64,000 nucleotides of DNA from Geothrix edaphica (GCF_030268045.1 NZ_BSDC01000002.1:558001-622000); one strand, 5' to 3'; counted from the stretch's first letter, positions 8,924 to 17,432 are shown. Program-made: numbers and translations. Notes: generated by a model from the letters alone, not told the origin.

Positions 8924-10213
8924 ATGCCGACCCCCGCCCGCCTCCACGTCGCCCACGCCCTCCATGAAGTCTTCGGGGAGAAGGGCCGGGTGCCGGACAT
9001 CTGGGATCGCGACCTGGGCGAGGATGCCCATCTGGCCCAGGCCCTGCTGGGCCTCTGCCTGCGCCGCTGGGGCCGCCTCCAGGCCTGGGTGAAGCCCAAG
9101 CTGAAGGATCCCGCCCGGGGCGTGCCCCTGGGCACCCAGGTGGCCCTGGCCATGGGCCTCGTGCAGCTGGCCTGGCTGCCCGGCGTCAGCGACCACGCGG
9201 CCGTGAACGAGGCCGTAGAGCTGGCCGCCACCCGCGACCTGGGTTTCGTGCCCCACAAGGGGCTCGTGAACGCCATCCTGCGGCGGGCGGCCAAGGACCG
9301 CGCCGGCCTTGCCGCCGAGTTGGAGGCCCTGCCTGCGGCCCTGGATCGCACACCCGCCACCGAGCGGGCCCTGAAGGCCGCCCTGGCCCCGCACGGGGCG
9401 GAGGCCGGGCTGGAGGAGCTCTGGGCCCGGCTCCAGCAGCCCCCCAGGCCATCCTTCCGGGTGCTGACGGGGGAACCTCCCGAAGGACTGGAACCCGACG
9501 CGGACCTGCCGGGCTGCTTCCGCCTGGCGGAGGAGGCGCCCTTCCCCCGCCCCTGGCTGGAAGCGGCCCAGGGCATGGTGCAGGACCGCAGCTCCCAGGC
9601 CCTGCTGGCCTACTCCTGGGACCGCCCCGTGGCCCGCATCCTCGACGCCTGCGCCGCCCCCGGCGGCAAGACCACCACCCTGGCCCTGCGCCACCCGGGG
9701 GCCGAGCTCACGGCCCTGGAGGTGCATCCCCGGCGCGTCGCCCGCCTGCGGCAGACGCTCCAGCAGCGGGGGCTCAGCGCCCAGGTGATCCAGGCCGACG
9801 CCGCCGAGTGGCTGGAACGCAGCGACACGGCCTTCGACCTCATCCTGCTGGATGCTCCGTGCAGCGGCAGCGGAACGCTCCAGAAGCATCCCGAGTGGCC
9901 CTGGCTGGTCCATGACGACCTGCCCCGCCTCACCGGCCTCCAGCGCCGCCTCCTCACCGCCGCTGCGGACCGCCTGGCCCCGGGCGGCCTGCTCATCTAC
10001 GCGGTCTGCTCCTGGCTGCCCGAGGAGGGCGCGGCCCACCGCGACTGGCTGGCGGAGGCCCGTCCCGGGCTGCAGCCGGCCGCGGTGTGGCCCGCGGACC
10101 GGGGGGCCCCGGCCGACGCGGAGGGGGGCCGCACGGCCTTCTTCCGGCCCCACCCCCTCCGCTGGGAGGGCGAGGGCTTCCAGGCCTTCGCCGTGGCGCG
10201 CGCGGCCCGTTAA
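8924..10213 (+). CDS. rsmB: 16S rRNA cytosine-C5 methyltransferase, RsmB/NOL1-NOP2-Sun family
   Basis: SAM-dependent m5C rRNA methyltransferase, expected to act on 16S rRNA. Residues 1-140 form the NusB-like helical domain of RsmB. The Rossmann domain has the SAM motif DACAAPGGKTT, and the catalytic cysteine motif LDAPCSGSGTLQKHP. The second motif is AVCSWLPEEG, where the family usually has TCS. The order matches RsmB, with 429 aa. It is divergent from the OsmC gene and converges on the acetyltransferase gene with 4 nt between stops. Confidence 0.9.
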   Translation: MPTPARLHVAHALHEVFGEKGRVPDIWDRDLGEDAHLAQALLGLCLRRWGRLQAWVKPKLKDPARGVPLGTQVALAMGLVQLAWLPGVSDHAAVNEAVELAATRDLGFVPHKGLVNAILRRAAKDRAGLAAELEALPAALDRTPATERALKAALAPHGAEAGLEELWARLQQPPRPSFRVLTGEPPEGLEPDADLPGCFRLAEEAPFPRPWLEAAQGMVQDRSSQALLAYSWDRPVARILDACAAPGGKTTTLALRHPGAELTALEVHPRRVARLRQTLQQRGLSAQVIQADAAEWLERSDTAFDLILLDAPCSGSGTLQKHPEWPWLVHDDLPRLTGLQRRLLTAAADRLAPGGLLIYAVCSWLPEEGAAHRDWLAEARPGLQPAAVWPADRGAPADAEGGRTAFFRPHPLRWEGEGFQAFAVARAAR

Positions 10214-10217
10214 TCCG

Positions 10218-10742
10218 CTAGGACAGCCGGAGCCGGAAGCCGAACACCGGCAGGTCCCCCTGCCTGAAGTCCAGGTCCTCCGAGCGCTGGAAGCCCAGGC
10301 TTTCGTAGAGGGCCCAGGCCACCCGCATGGCCTGGGTGGTGTGGAGGATGACCTGGGCGTGGCCCCGCTCCCTCGCCCGCTCGATGCAGGCGTGGGTCAG
10401 GGCCTTACCCACCCCCTGGTTCCTGAACCGGGGATCGACTCCCAGCAGGCGGATGCCCGAGGCATTCCTGACGGCCGTCGCCGTCCCCCCCGATCCGTAG
10501 GCCGCCATGTCGCCGAAATAGACCACCCCGCCCATCAGGTCGCCGTCCGGGGCGACCGCCGCGAGCACGCTGGCGTCCTTCTTTTCGGAAAAGGCGCCGA
10601 TGTTGGCCAGCAGCGCGTAGTAGGCGGGCTGCTCGTCCGGGGTGGGGAAGCCCTCGAGGTTCGAGTACACCTCCACCATCAGCTGGCCGAGGGTTTCGAA
10701 CTCGTCCCTCCGGAGCTCACGGACGCGGACAGGTGGGTTCAT
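10218..10742 (-). CDS. GNAT-family N-acetyltransferase
   Basis: A 174-residue GNAT protein. The acetyl-CoA loop appears as LLGVDPRFRNQGVGKALTHA (R/Q-x-x-G-x-G/A type), followed by the C-terminal ALYESLGFQRSED signature. The substrate cannot be deduced. It is the last gene of a minus-strand operon, 7 nt after the AmgK-like kinase, so a role on an amino-sugar or cell-wall metabolite is possible but is only inference. Confidence 0.85.
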   Translation of the reverse strand: MNPPVRVRELRRDEFETLGQLMVEVYSNLEGFPTPDEQPAYYALLANIGAFSEKKDASVLAAVAPDGDLMGGVVYFGDMAAYGSGGTATAVRNASGIRLLGVDPRFRNQGVGKALTHACIERARERGHAQVILHTTQAMRVAWALYESLGFQRSEDLDFRQGDLPVFGFRLRLS

Positions 10743-10749
10743 GGGGGCC

Positions 10750-11733
10750 TCATCCCTTGAGGAGCCGGTCCTCCGCCAGCCGCAGCATATGCTCCGTGGC
10801 GAGGACGCCGTCCTGGTGGTTCATGCGCTGGAAGTGGCCGCGCAGGTGGCGCAGGGTGCGGGGGATGGCGGGGGCGAAGTGGGCCTTGTGGCGGTGGACG
10901 ATCTGGTGGCCGAAGGTGCCCAGGGCCTTGAGGTTGCGCTGGAGGGCGCTGAGGTTCAGCTCCTCCAGCAGGGCCTCGTGGTTCCAGCCCAGCTCGTGCT
11001 GGAGGGGGCCCACCAGGGCGTGCCCCGCCTCCCGGGACCAGTCCCAGTAGCCGTCGTAGAGGATGCTGGCCAGGTCGTAGGTGGCGGCGCCCCGGCGGGC
11101 ATCCTGGAAGTCGATGACCACCAGCCGGTCGCCGTGGACCATGAGGTTGCGCACGTGGAAGTCGCGGTGGGCGAAGAAGTGCGCCCGGGTCTCCAGGCTG
11201 GCGTGGGCCTCCTCCATCATGCGGTCCAGCCAGCGGGGCGGATCCTTCTGGAGGAAGTCGCGGAAGAAGTTCGCGCGGCAGTAGTCCCACTCGAACTGGA
11301 ACTTGGCCTGGTCGAAGGCCCGCCCCATGAAGAAGGCGTGGGCCGGGGCGCCCAGGGTGAGCGGCCCGGCCAGCGTGGCCAGCAGCCAGCCGGCCTGCCC
11401 GGCCCAGAAGACCTCCTCTTCGGGATGCTCCACCAGGCGGCGCTCCAGGGAGGTATCGCCCAGGTCCTCCACCAGCAGGCAGCGGTCCCCCTCATCGCGC
11501 TGGAGGATGGTGGGCACTCGCAGCACGGGGTCCAGGTAGGCCTGGAGGGCCTGGAACTCGAAGTAGCTCTCGTCGGGCTTCTCCGGCGTGTCCAGGGGAT
11601 GGAGCACCACCAGGGCCGTGCCCAGCTGGGGATGGGCCACGCGGGTGTACTGCCGCGCCCCCGCGTCCCCCGCCAGGGGATGCGGATCCGACAGGTGCCA
11701 GCGCTCCAGGGCGCGGAGAAGGCGGGGATCCAT
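10750..11733 (-). CDS. amgK: AmgK-like amino-sugar (MurNAc/GlcNAc) anomeric kinase
   Basis: Member of the aminoglycoside phosphotransferase fold. The catalytic loop is HRDFHVRNLMV and the metal site is VIDFQDARRG, both close to AmgK, which phosphorylates MurNAc/GlcNAc at C1 in the MurU-dependent wall-recycling bypass. The adjacent nucleotidyltransferase (gap 4 nt) is the expected partner MurU. I chose the ATG at 11733 (327 aa); an upstream in-frame start would overlap the previous gene. The exact substrate is inferred from family and neighbour. Confidence 0.8.
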   Translation of the reverse strand: MDPRLLRALERWHLSDPHPLAGDAGARQYTRVAHPQLGTALVVLHPLDTPEKPDESYFEFQALQAYLDPVLRVPTILQRDEGDRCLLVEDLGDTSLERRLVEHPEEEVFWAGQAGWLLATLAGPLTLGAPAHAFFMGRAFDQAKFQFEWDYCRANFFRDFLQKDPPRWLDRMMEEAHASLETRAHFFAHRDFHVRNLMVHGDRLVVIDFQDARRGAATYDLASILYDGYWDWSREAGHALVGPLQHELGWNHEALLEELNLSALQRNLKALGTFGHQIVHRHKAHFAPAIPRTLRHLRGHFQRMNHQDGVLATEHMLRLAEDRLLKG

Positions 11734-11737
11734 GGCT

Positions 11738-12595
11738 TCAGGGTAATCCCAGCCGCACCTGGTTGCCGCCCTCCTCGAACCAGAGGGCGTCGGCATCGGT
11801 GATGGCGGGGGGTGGCGCGGCGCCGGGACCCAGGATGCAGCGGGTGAGGCGGCCTGTGGGGTTGGCGGCGGGCTTCGCGGCGGGATGCACGTAGCTGCCG
11901 GACAGGCGGCCCTCCTGGTCTGGCGCCACCTCCGCCGCGGCGCTGATGAGGGCGTCGGCGGTGCCCACCTCGCGCCAGGGGAAGGGTTCCGTCACCACGC
12001 CCAGGTGGCCCGCGGGGAGGGCGGCCAGCCGGGGCCGCAGGTCGTTCACCTCGCTGGGGCCCTCGGGCAGCAGGGCCAGGGCCTCCGGCGACCAGGCGGC
12101 AGCGCCGGTGAAGTGGTAGGGCCCCCAGGGGCCGGTCACGCCCTTGGGCAGCACGCGGCCCTCGTGATCCATCCACACGGGGTTCCAGCCCCCGCCGGGA
12201 TGGGGCACCAGCAGCCAGCTGAGGGTGGCCCCGGCCTCGCGGTGGCGGGCCCGCAGGAGGTCGAAGGGCACCTCGTCCGCCCAGATGTCGGCGTTCCACA
12301 CCAGCAGCTCGGCCCCGACCCTGCCCCGGGCGTGCAGCAGCCCGCCGGCGCTGCCCAGCAGCTCTGGCTCTCCGAAGACCTCCAGGCCGCCGGCCACCGG
12401 CCGCAGGCGCTCCGGCAGCAGGTGGGCGTTGCAGCCGAGGCGGTGGGCTCCGGCGGCGCGCAGGGCATCGGCGCCCCACTGTAGCAGGGGCCTCTCTCGC
12501 AGGGTCCAGGCGGGCTTGGGCAGGCAGGCGCTGAGGGGTCCCATGCGCGTGCCCAGGCCCGCCGCCAGGAGGAAGCCCTCCAGGGGTTCAGGCAT
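11738..12595 (-). CDS. murU: MurU-like sugar-1-phosphate nucleotidyltransferase
   Basis: NTP-transferase of 285 aa with the signature LAAGLGTRMGPLS and PKPAW, and a metal-binding Asp in VWNADIW. With AmgK it would make UDP-MurNAc from recycled MurNAc-1-P, bypassing the fosfomycin-sensitive MurA step. Its start overlaps the stop of the upstream CorC-like gene by 8 nt (ATGCCTGA, the same junction as ftsY-ribD). The C-terminal third is poorly conserved Pro/Gly-rich sequence. The alternative is a generic mannose/glucose-1-P nucleotidyltransferase. Confidence 0.78.
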   Translation of the reverse strand: MPEPLEGFLLAAGLGTRMGPLSACLPKPAWTLRERPLLQWGADALRAAGAHRLGCNAHLLPERLRPVAGGLEVFGEPELLGSAGGLLHARGRVGAELLVWNADIWADEVPFDLLRARHREAGATLSWLLVPHPGGGWNPVWMDHEGRVLPKGVTGPWGPYHFTGAAAWSPEALALLPEGPSEVNDLRPRLAALPAGHLGVVTEPFPWREVGTADALISAAAEVAPDQEGRLSGSYVHPAAKPAANPTGRLTRCILGPGAAPPPAITDADALWFEEGGNQVRLGLP

Positions 12596-13919
12596 CGCCG
12601 TCTTCCGGAGGACGGGGCGCTGGCGGCAGCGGCTTCAACAGGAACTGGCCCGGGGCCAGGCCGCGCATGGACAGCACGCGGATCCGCCAGCCCTGGAGCC
12701 GCAGCTCGTCGCCGGGGCGCAGCACGCGGCCCAGGCGCTCCTGGAAGAAGCCGCCCAGGCTCACGGAGCCCGCCTCGGCCACCAGGTCCAGCCGCAGGTG
12801 ATCCACCAGCTGCTCCAGCATGACGTCGCCCTGGGCCAGCCAGGCCCCCCCGCGGGTCTTCCGCAGCTGGATGGCCTCGCGGTCGAACTCGTCCTGGATC
12901 TCGCCCACCAGCTCCTCCAGCACGTCCTCCAGCGTGACCAGGCCGTCCACGCCGCCGTGCTCGTTCACCACCAGGGCCAGGTGCTGCTTGCGCTGCTGGA
13001 ATTCCAGCAGCAGGCCCTGGATGGGCTTCATCTCCGGCACGAAGAAGGCCGGCCGCGCCAGGGCCCGGAGGTCCACGGGGCCGGGGCTGTCCTGCAGGGC
13101 CCAGAGCAGCTCCTTCAGGTGGATGACGCCCACGATGTGGTCCAGGTCCCCCTCCACCAGGGGGATGCGGGTGTGGGTGGTGCTGCGGGCCACGGTGAGG
13201 TTGGCCTCCAGGCTGCGGTGGAGGTCGAAGGACACCACCTGGGCCCGGGGCACGGCGATCTCCTTGACCGTGCGCTTGCTGAAGTCGAAGAGGTTCTCGA
13301 TGAGCTCCTTGCGGTCCAGCTCCAGGTGCCCCTCGGCCTGGCTGCGCTCGAGCATGCGGCGGAACTCGGCCTCGCTGGGCAGCAGGTCCTCGGCGTCGGC
13401 TTCGGGCTGGACGCCGAGGGCCCGCAGGACCAGGTGGCTCAGGCGGGTGAGGACCCAGGTCAGGGGGCGGACCAGGCGCGACCAGGCCAGGAGTGGCGTG
13501 GCGGTGCGGAGGGCCCAGGGCAGGGCGGCCCGGATGGCGAGGCTCCGCGGCACCAGCTCCGCCAGCACCACGTCCAGGGTGGTCATCACCAGCAGGGCGA
13601 GGCCGGAGCTCAGGGGCGCCACCAGGGCCGGCCAGGGCAGATGTCCGAACACGCCCCGGAAGGCGTGGCTGAACAGCTCCTCGCCCACGGCGCCGAGGGC
13701 CAGGGCGCACAGCACGATGCCGGCCTGGATGGACGAGAGGTGGTGGCCCAGGCCGCGGTGGACCTCCAGGGCCGCGGCCGCCCGGGGATCGGTGTCCGCC
13801 AGGGCTTCCAGCTGGGTGGACCGCACGCGCACGGCGGCGAATTCCGCCATCACGAAAAAGGCGCTGGCCAGGAGGAGGACGATGCAGATGAGGGCTGCCG
13901 CCAGGGTCACGGCCGTCAT
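12588..13919 (-). CDS. CNNM/CBS/CorC-HlyC domain membrane protein
   Basis: A 443-residue inner-membrane protein of the hemolysin C/CorC family, linked to Mg2+/Co2+ export or ion homeostasis. The N-terminal CNNM region (about 1-170) holds several membrane segments (ALICIVLLLASAFFVMAEF). A CBS pair follows (about 200-330), with the second containing VVNEHGGVDGLVTLEDVLEE. The C-terminal CorC_HlyC domain ends at about 430. It overlaps the FrzS-like gene by 4 nt and murU by 8 nt, so this is a tightly coupled operon. Confidence 0.88.
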   Translation of the reverse strand: MTAVTLAAALICIVLLLASAFFVMAEFAAVRVRSTQLEALADTDPRAAAALEVHRGLGHHLSSIQAGIVLCALALGAVGEELFSHAFRGVFGHLPWPALVAPLSSGLALLVMTTLDVVLAELVPRSLAIRAALPWALRTATPLLAWSRLVRPLTWVLTRLSHLVLRALGVQPEADAEDLLPSEAEFRRMLERSQAEGHLELDRKELIENLFDFSKRTVKEIAVPRAQVVSFDLHRSLEANLTVARSTTHTRIPLVEGDLDHIVGVIHLKELLWALQDSPGPVDLRALARPAFFVPEMKPIQGLLLEFQQRKQHLALVVNEHGGVDGLVTLEDVLEELVGEIQDEFDREAIQLRKTRGGAWLAQGDVMLEQLVDHLRLDLVAEAGSVSLGGFFQERLGRVLRPGDELRLQGWRIRVLSMRGLAPGQFLLKPLPPAPRPPEDGDA

Positions 13920-15235
13920 CCCTTCGTGAGGTCAGAACCGCGGCGCAGGTGCTCCTGGATCTCCTGAAGCAGGCCATCCAGGTTCTGAAGGCGGTCGCGG
14001 TGCTCGGACAGCTGGCCGAGGGCGGCCTGCTTCTCCCGCTCCAGGGCCGCGAAGGTCTCCCGCTGCTCCGCCAGCGCCTGCCGGGCCCGGGCCAGCTCGG
14101 CATCCTTCTGGTCCAGCCCGTTCATCAGCTCCAGCCGCTCGCCGTCATGCTGGACGGTGGTCTCGTCGAGCTGCTGGCGCAGGCTCGAGACCTGGGCCGT
14201 GAGCCGGACCAGCTCCTCCTGGCGCCCCTGAAGCTGCTCCTGGAGGGCCTGGACCCGCTGTTCCCCCTCCAGGGCCCGGGCGCGGCTGGCCTCGAGCTCG
14301 GCCTCCGCCTGCCTCAGGCCGGCGCCGAGCTCGCTCAGATCGCGCTCCTGGCCCTGCATGGCGATCTCGAGACCGGCGAGGTTGAGCTGGAGGACGTGGC
14401 CCTTCTCCTTGTGATCCGCCAGCTCCTGCTCCCGCTTGGCCAGGGCCGCCTCGGCTTCGGCCACGCGGGTCTTCAGGGCCTGGATCTCCCGTTTCGAGGC
14501 GGCCGTGTCATCCAGGTTCTGGGTGACGGACCCGACCTGCCGCTGAAGCTCGCCCTCGGCCTCGCGGAGGCGCAGGTCCTTCGTGTGCAGTTCCTCGCGC
14601 AGGGCGTCGATCTGCGCCTCGAGGAGGCGGGCCCGGGGCGTGTCCGTGGGGGCAGTGGCCCGGGTCTCCAGTTCCGGTGCGGGACTGGTGGCCGGGGTGG
14701 GGGGTGGGGCTGGTGCCGGGGTGGGTGCAGCCGGAATCGGGGTGGGCGGGGCCGGCGCCGGAGGTGGCTGTGGCGGTTGCGCGCCCCCCTTCAGCACATC
14801 GAGCCAGTCATCCCCCAGCTCCGTGTCCATCAGGTCGCCCAGGGGGTTGTCGGGATCCACGATGCGGCCGGGCACCAGGGGTGCCAGGGCGGCCACGAGG
14901 GTGCTGGGGGCGATGGGCTTGTTCAGGTAGAGATCCGCACGGCCCTTGAGGCTCTGATGCCGGCGGTACTCCTCCTCCGTGGCCTTGGCGCTGATGAGGG
15001 CGATCTTCAGGTGGCCGAGGGAGGGCTGCTTCCGGAGGGTGGAGCACAGGGCGTACCCCTTGTTGTCCGCCACCTCGACGCAGATGAGCGCCGCCGCGAA
15101 GTCCCCCTGCTCCAGGCGCGCCACCACGCCTTCGGGCGACTTGGCCACCTCCAGATCGAAGGCCGCTTCCAGGCTGACCTGATGCTCCTTGAGGAAGCTC
15201 CGGTCGCTGTCCACAAGAAGGAGGCGCTGGCCCAT
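13916..15235 (-). CDS. FrzS-like pseudo-receiver and coiled-coil protein
   Basis: Residues 1-120 form a response-regulator receiver fold with acid-pocket residues D9/D11 and the conserved Lys106 (LYLNKPI). At the expected phospho-Asp position there is Glu54 (ALICVEVADNKGYALC). The strand order and the NKGYALCSTLRK segment resemble the receiver of Myxococcus FrzS, a polar gliding-motility protein. A Pro/Ala-rich linker (about 150-200) leads to a long coiled coil (about 205-430). It is probably a scaffold or localisation protein and not a transcription factor. It is the first gene of the CorC-MurU-AmgK operon. Confidence 0.75.
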   Translation of the reverse strand: MGQRLLLVDSDRSFLKEHQVSLEAAFDLEVAKSPEGVVARLEQGDFAAALICVEVADNKGYALCSTLRKQPSLGHLKIALISAKATEEEYRRHQSLKGRADLYLNKPIAPSTLVAALAPLVPGRIVDPDNPLGDLMDTELGDDWLDVLKGGAQPPQPPPAPAPPTPIPAAPTPAPAPPPTPATSPAPELETRATAPTDTPRARLLEAQIDALREELHTKDLRLREAEGELQRQVGSVTQNLDDTAASKREIQALKTRVAEAEAALAKREQELADHKEKGHVLQLNLAGLEIAMQGQERDLSELGAGLRQAEAELEASRARALEGEQRVQALQEQLQGRQEELVRLTAQVSSLRQQLDETTVQHDGERLELMNGLDQKDAELARARQALAEQRETFAALEREKQAALGQLSEHRDRLQNLDGLLQEIQEHLRRGSDLTKG

Positions 15236-15284
15236 GGTCGATCCTTACCCTGGTTGAACCTTGAAGTTTACCCCGAAACGGCCA

Positions 15285-15306
15285 GAGCCCCGGCGGACCG
15301 GGGCTC
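15285..15306 (-). terminator. Probable terminator after the HtrA gene
   Basis: Perfect 9-bp inverted repeat (GAGCCCCGG, 4-nt loop, CCGGGGCTC) 18 nt past the protease stop, in front of the next minus-strand operon. On the minus strand it is followed by a short TTT. Confidence 0.6.
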
Positions 15307-15324
15307 CGGGAACGGCCGGGGCGG

Positions 15325-16830
15325 TCAGCGGGGGGGGATGGCCAGGGTGACCTTCTGGCTGCCGTTGGGGCTCTGGATGAAGAGCAGCAGGGTCTTGCCG
15401 CCGGCCTTCTTCACCTGGGCGTTGAACTCGGTCAGGTTGTTCACGGCCTGGCGACCCACCTCGGTGATGACCATGCCGGGGGCCATGCCGCGCTCGGCGG
15501 CGGGGGAGCGGGGATCCACGGAGGTCACCACCACGCCCTTGAGCCGGTGCTTCAGGTCCATGGGCTCCACGGTGAAGCCGTAGGTCTTCTCCAGGTTGAC
15601 GCCCTTCACATCCCCCTGGGGCTTCGGGCTGCCCTCATCCTCGGGCTCCTCGCCGGAGTCGCGTCGGCGCTGCGCATCGAGGGCTTTGCGGTCGCCCAGG
15701 GTGACCGTGAAGGTGAGGGTCTTCCCGTCCCGCCAGACGGAGAGCTTGACGGTCTCGCCGGCCCGGCGGCTGGAGATCACGCTCACCAGCTCGTCCTGGC
15801 TGCGCACAGGCTGGCCGTCCACGGCGGTGATCACGTCCAGTCGCAGCACGCCGGCCTTGTCCGCCGCCTGCCCCTTCTCGACCGTGCTGACCACCACGCC
15901 TTCCCTGACGCCCAGGGCGTCCTGGTAGGCCTGGTCCAGGTCGGTGGGGCCGACGCCGAGGTAGCCCCGGCTCACGGGCTTGCCGCTGCGGAGGTCCTTG
16001 AGGATGCGGTTCACCTGGCTGATGGGCACGGCGAAGCCGATGTTCTGCCCCGCGGGGTTGATGGCGGTGTTGATGCCCACCACCTCACCCTTCAGGTTGA
16101 GCAGGGGGCCGCCGGAGTTGCCGCGGTTGATGGCCGCGTCGGTCTGGAGGAAGGAGCTCACGCCCGTATCCAGCTTGCGGCCCTTGGCGCTGATGATGCC
16201 CTGGGTGACGGTGTGCTCCAGGCCGAAGGGGTTGCCGATGGCCACCACCCACTCGCCGATGCGGAGCGAATCCGACTCGCCCAGCTTGGCGAAGGGCAGG
16301 TGGGCCGCATCGATCTTGATGAGGGCGATGTCCAGCTCCTTGTCCTTGCCCAGCACCGCGGCCTTGAAGCTCCGGCCGTCGGAGGTCTTCACCTCCAGGG
16401 CGTTGTCGCCCTCGCCCATGCTGGCGATGACGTGGTAGTTCGTGAGGATCTCACCCTGGGGGCTGATGATCACGCCGGAGCCGCCGGACACGGCCCGCTG
16501 TTCGCCGTCATTGCCGCCCCGGGGCGTGCGCCGCTGCTGCGGCCCCCCGGGACCGAAGAAGAAGTCGAAGAAGTCATCGCCCCCGATCTGGGGGTGCTGG
16601 AAGCGCTGGTTCTTCACGAAGCTGGTGTTGGTGATGGCCACCACCGTTGGGTTCAGCTTCTCCGCCACGTCGGCGATGGGTGGCAGGCGGTCCATGCCCT
16701 TCGCCTCCACCATCACCGGCTTCTCTTCCTGTGCCTGGGCCTGCCAGCCGTGGCTGAGCCCCATCCCCAGGGCCATGCACCCGGCCGCGAAGGCCGACAA
16801 CCCCAAGACCTGCTTCACCTGACGATTCAT
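15325..16830 (-). CDS. degP: Periplasmic serine protease, DegP/HtrA (Do) family
   Basis: A 501-residue Deg protease/chaperone for envelope quality control. The N-terminal signal segment reaches about residue 35 (LGLSAFAAGCMALGMGLSHG, processing near AQAQ). The trypsin domain has the triad His133 (NYHV), Asp167 (LDIALIK) and Ser239 (GNSGGP). Two PDZ domains follow (about 295-385 and 425-495). An insert FFDFFFGPGG sits before the His, like the LA loop of DegP. The start ATG at 16830 has GAGGG upstream. It is divergent from tRNA-His. Confidence 0.93.
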   Translation of the reverse strand: MNRQVKQVLGLSAFAAGCMALGMGLSHGWQAQAQEEKPVMVEAKGMDRLPPIADVAEKLNPTVVAITNTSFVKNQRFQHPQIGGDDFFDFFFGPGGPQQRRTPRGGNDGEQRAVSGGSGVIISPQGEILTNYHVIASMGEGDNALEVKTSDGRSFKAAVLGKDKELDIALIKIDAAHLPFAKLGESDSLRIGEWVVAIGNPFGLEHTVTQGIISAKGRKLDTGVSSFLQTDAAINRGNSGGPLLNLKGEVVGINTAINPAGQNIGFAVPISQVNRILKDLRSGKPVSRGYLGVGPTDLDQAYQDALGVREGVVVSTVEKGQAADKAGVLRLDVITAVDGQPVRSQDELVSVISSRRAGETVKLSVWRDGKTLTFTVTLGDRKALDAQRRRDSGEEPEDEGSPKPQGDVKGVNLEKTYGFTVEPMDLKHRLKGVVVTSVDPRSPAAERGMAPGMVITEVGRQAVNNLTEFNAQVKKAGGKTLLLFIQSPNGSQKVTLAIPPR

Positions 16831-16938
16831 GCAACCCTCACTCCGCCGGATCCTCCGGCATGCCATTCGATGACCGCAGTCCCCCGAAGGTTCCCGCTGG
16901 CCTTCCCGGGCCGACCAGGATAATCTGAGCAGTCCAAC

Positions 16939-17016
16939 GGCGGCTGTAGCTCAGTTGGTTAGAGTACTGGATTGTGATTCCAGGTGTCGCCGGTTCGAGT
17001 CCGGTCAGCCGCCCCA
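16939..17016 (+). tRNA. tRNA-His (anticodon GTG)
   Basis: Full cloverleaf. There is an extra 5' G-1 (16939) opposite C73, typical of tRNA-His, a 7-bp acceptor stem GCGGCTG/CAGCCGC, anticodon loop ATTGTGATT with GTG, T-arm GCCGGTTCGAGTCCGGT, and encoded CCA (17014-17016). A GATAAT/TAATCT-like -10 lies at 16919-16926. The CCA end is part of the stem of the immediately following palindrome. Confidence 0.97.
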
Positions 17017-17056
17017 GATTGAAAAGGCCCCCGCACGGGGGCCTTTTCAATCTGGG
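17013..17056. terminator. 21-bp perfect palindrome overlapping the tRNA-His 3' end
   Basis: Arms 17013-17033 and 17036-17056 are perfect reverse complements with a 2-nt centre. The left arm begins with the tRNA's own C73-CCA, so folding of the read-through transcript would sequester the tRNA 3' end. It resembles a bidirectional terminator with A-rich and T-rich outer stem segments. Confidence 0.7.
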
Positions 17057-17062
17057 ACACCT

Positions 17063-17347
17063 GGACTCGAACCGGCGACAGTGGGCTTGCGGAGGCCCTC
17101 CGGGGGAGGGCCGGGAGCAAGACCGGCAGCCCGCGCAGCGGGCTGCGGCCGGTTCGAGTCCGGTCCGGGTGGGTCGAGATCTTCTTCTTACCCAAGAACC
17201 GGCGACAGTCGCGACTGCCGGGTGACGCAGCCGGGTTCGGGGAACCCTGCCGAGTCGGGTCCCGGCGAAGAGCGAGCCCTTGCGGAGGCCCTCCGGGGGA
17301 GGGCCGGGAGCAAGACCGGCAGCCCGCGCAGCGGGCTGCCGGCCGGT
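17063..17347. repeat. tRNA-His tail: inverted and direct T-arm copies plus a 61-bp direct repeat
   Basis: This otherwise gene-free stretch starts with an 18-bp exact inverted copy of the tRNA-His T-arm (17063-17080; tRNA 16985-17002). It contains an identical 61-bp direct repeat at 17086-17146 and 17279-17339. Each copy is followed by a sense T-arm-like sequence (GGCCGGTTCGAGTCCGG at 17147 on, GGCCGGTTCGGG at 17341 on). Another antisense fragment (GAACCGGCGACAGTCGC) is near 17206. No coding potential is evident. Compare the tails of tRNA-Arg and tRNA-Pro. Confidence 0.8.
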
Positions 17348-17368
17348 TCGGGCGGTTCGGACACCAAG

Positions 17369-17402
17369 AAGCCAAGGGCCCCACCGGGGGGCCCTCGGCC
17401 TT
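17369..17402 (+). terminator. Probable terminator closing the tRNA-His tail
   Basis: GC-rich inverted repeat (AGGGCCCC, short loop, GGGGGCCCT) flanked by an imperfect outer AAGCC/GGCCTT pairing and ending in TT. It lies between the tRNA tail and the convergent lipoprotein gene. Confidence 0.5.
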
Positions 17403-17406
17403 CTGG

Positions 17407-17423
17407 GAACCCCGCCGGGGTTC
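17407..17423 (-). terminator. Small hairpin downstream of the CHRD lipoprotein gene
   Basis: GAACCCC and GGGGTTC arms with a 3-nt loop, 10 nt past the minus-strand stop codon. There is no T-run, so termination is only suggested. Confidence 0.4.
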
Positions 17424-17432
17424 GCCCTGCTC

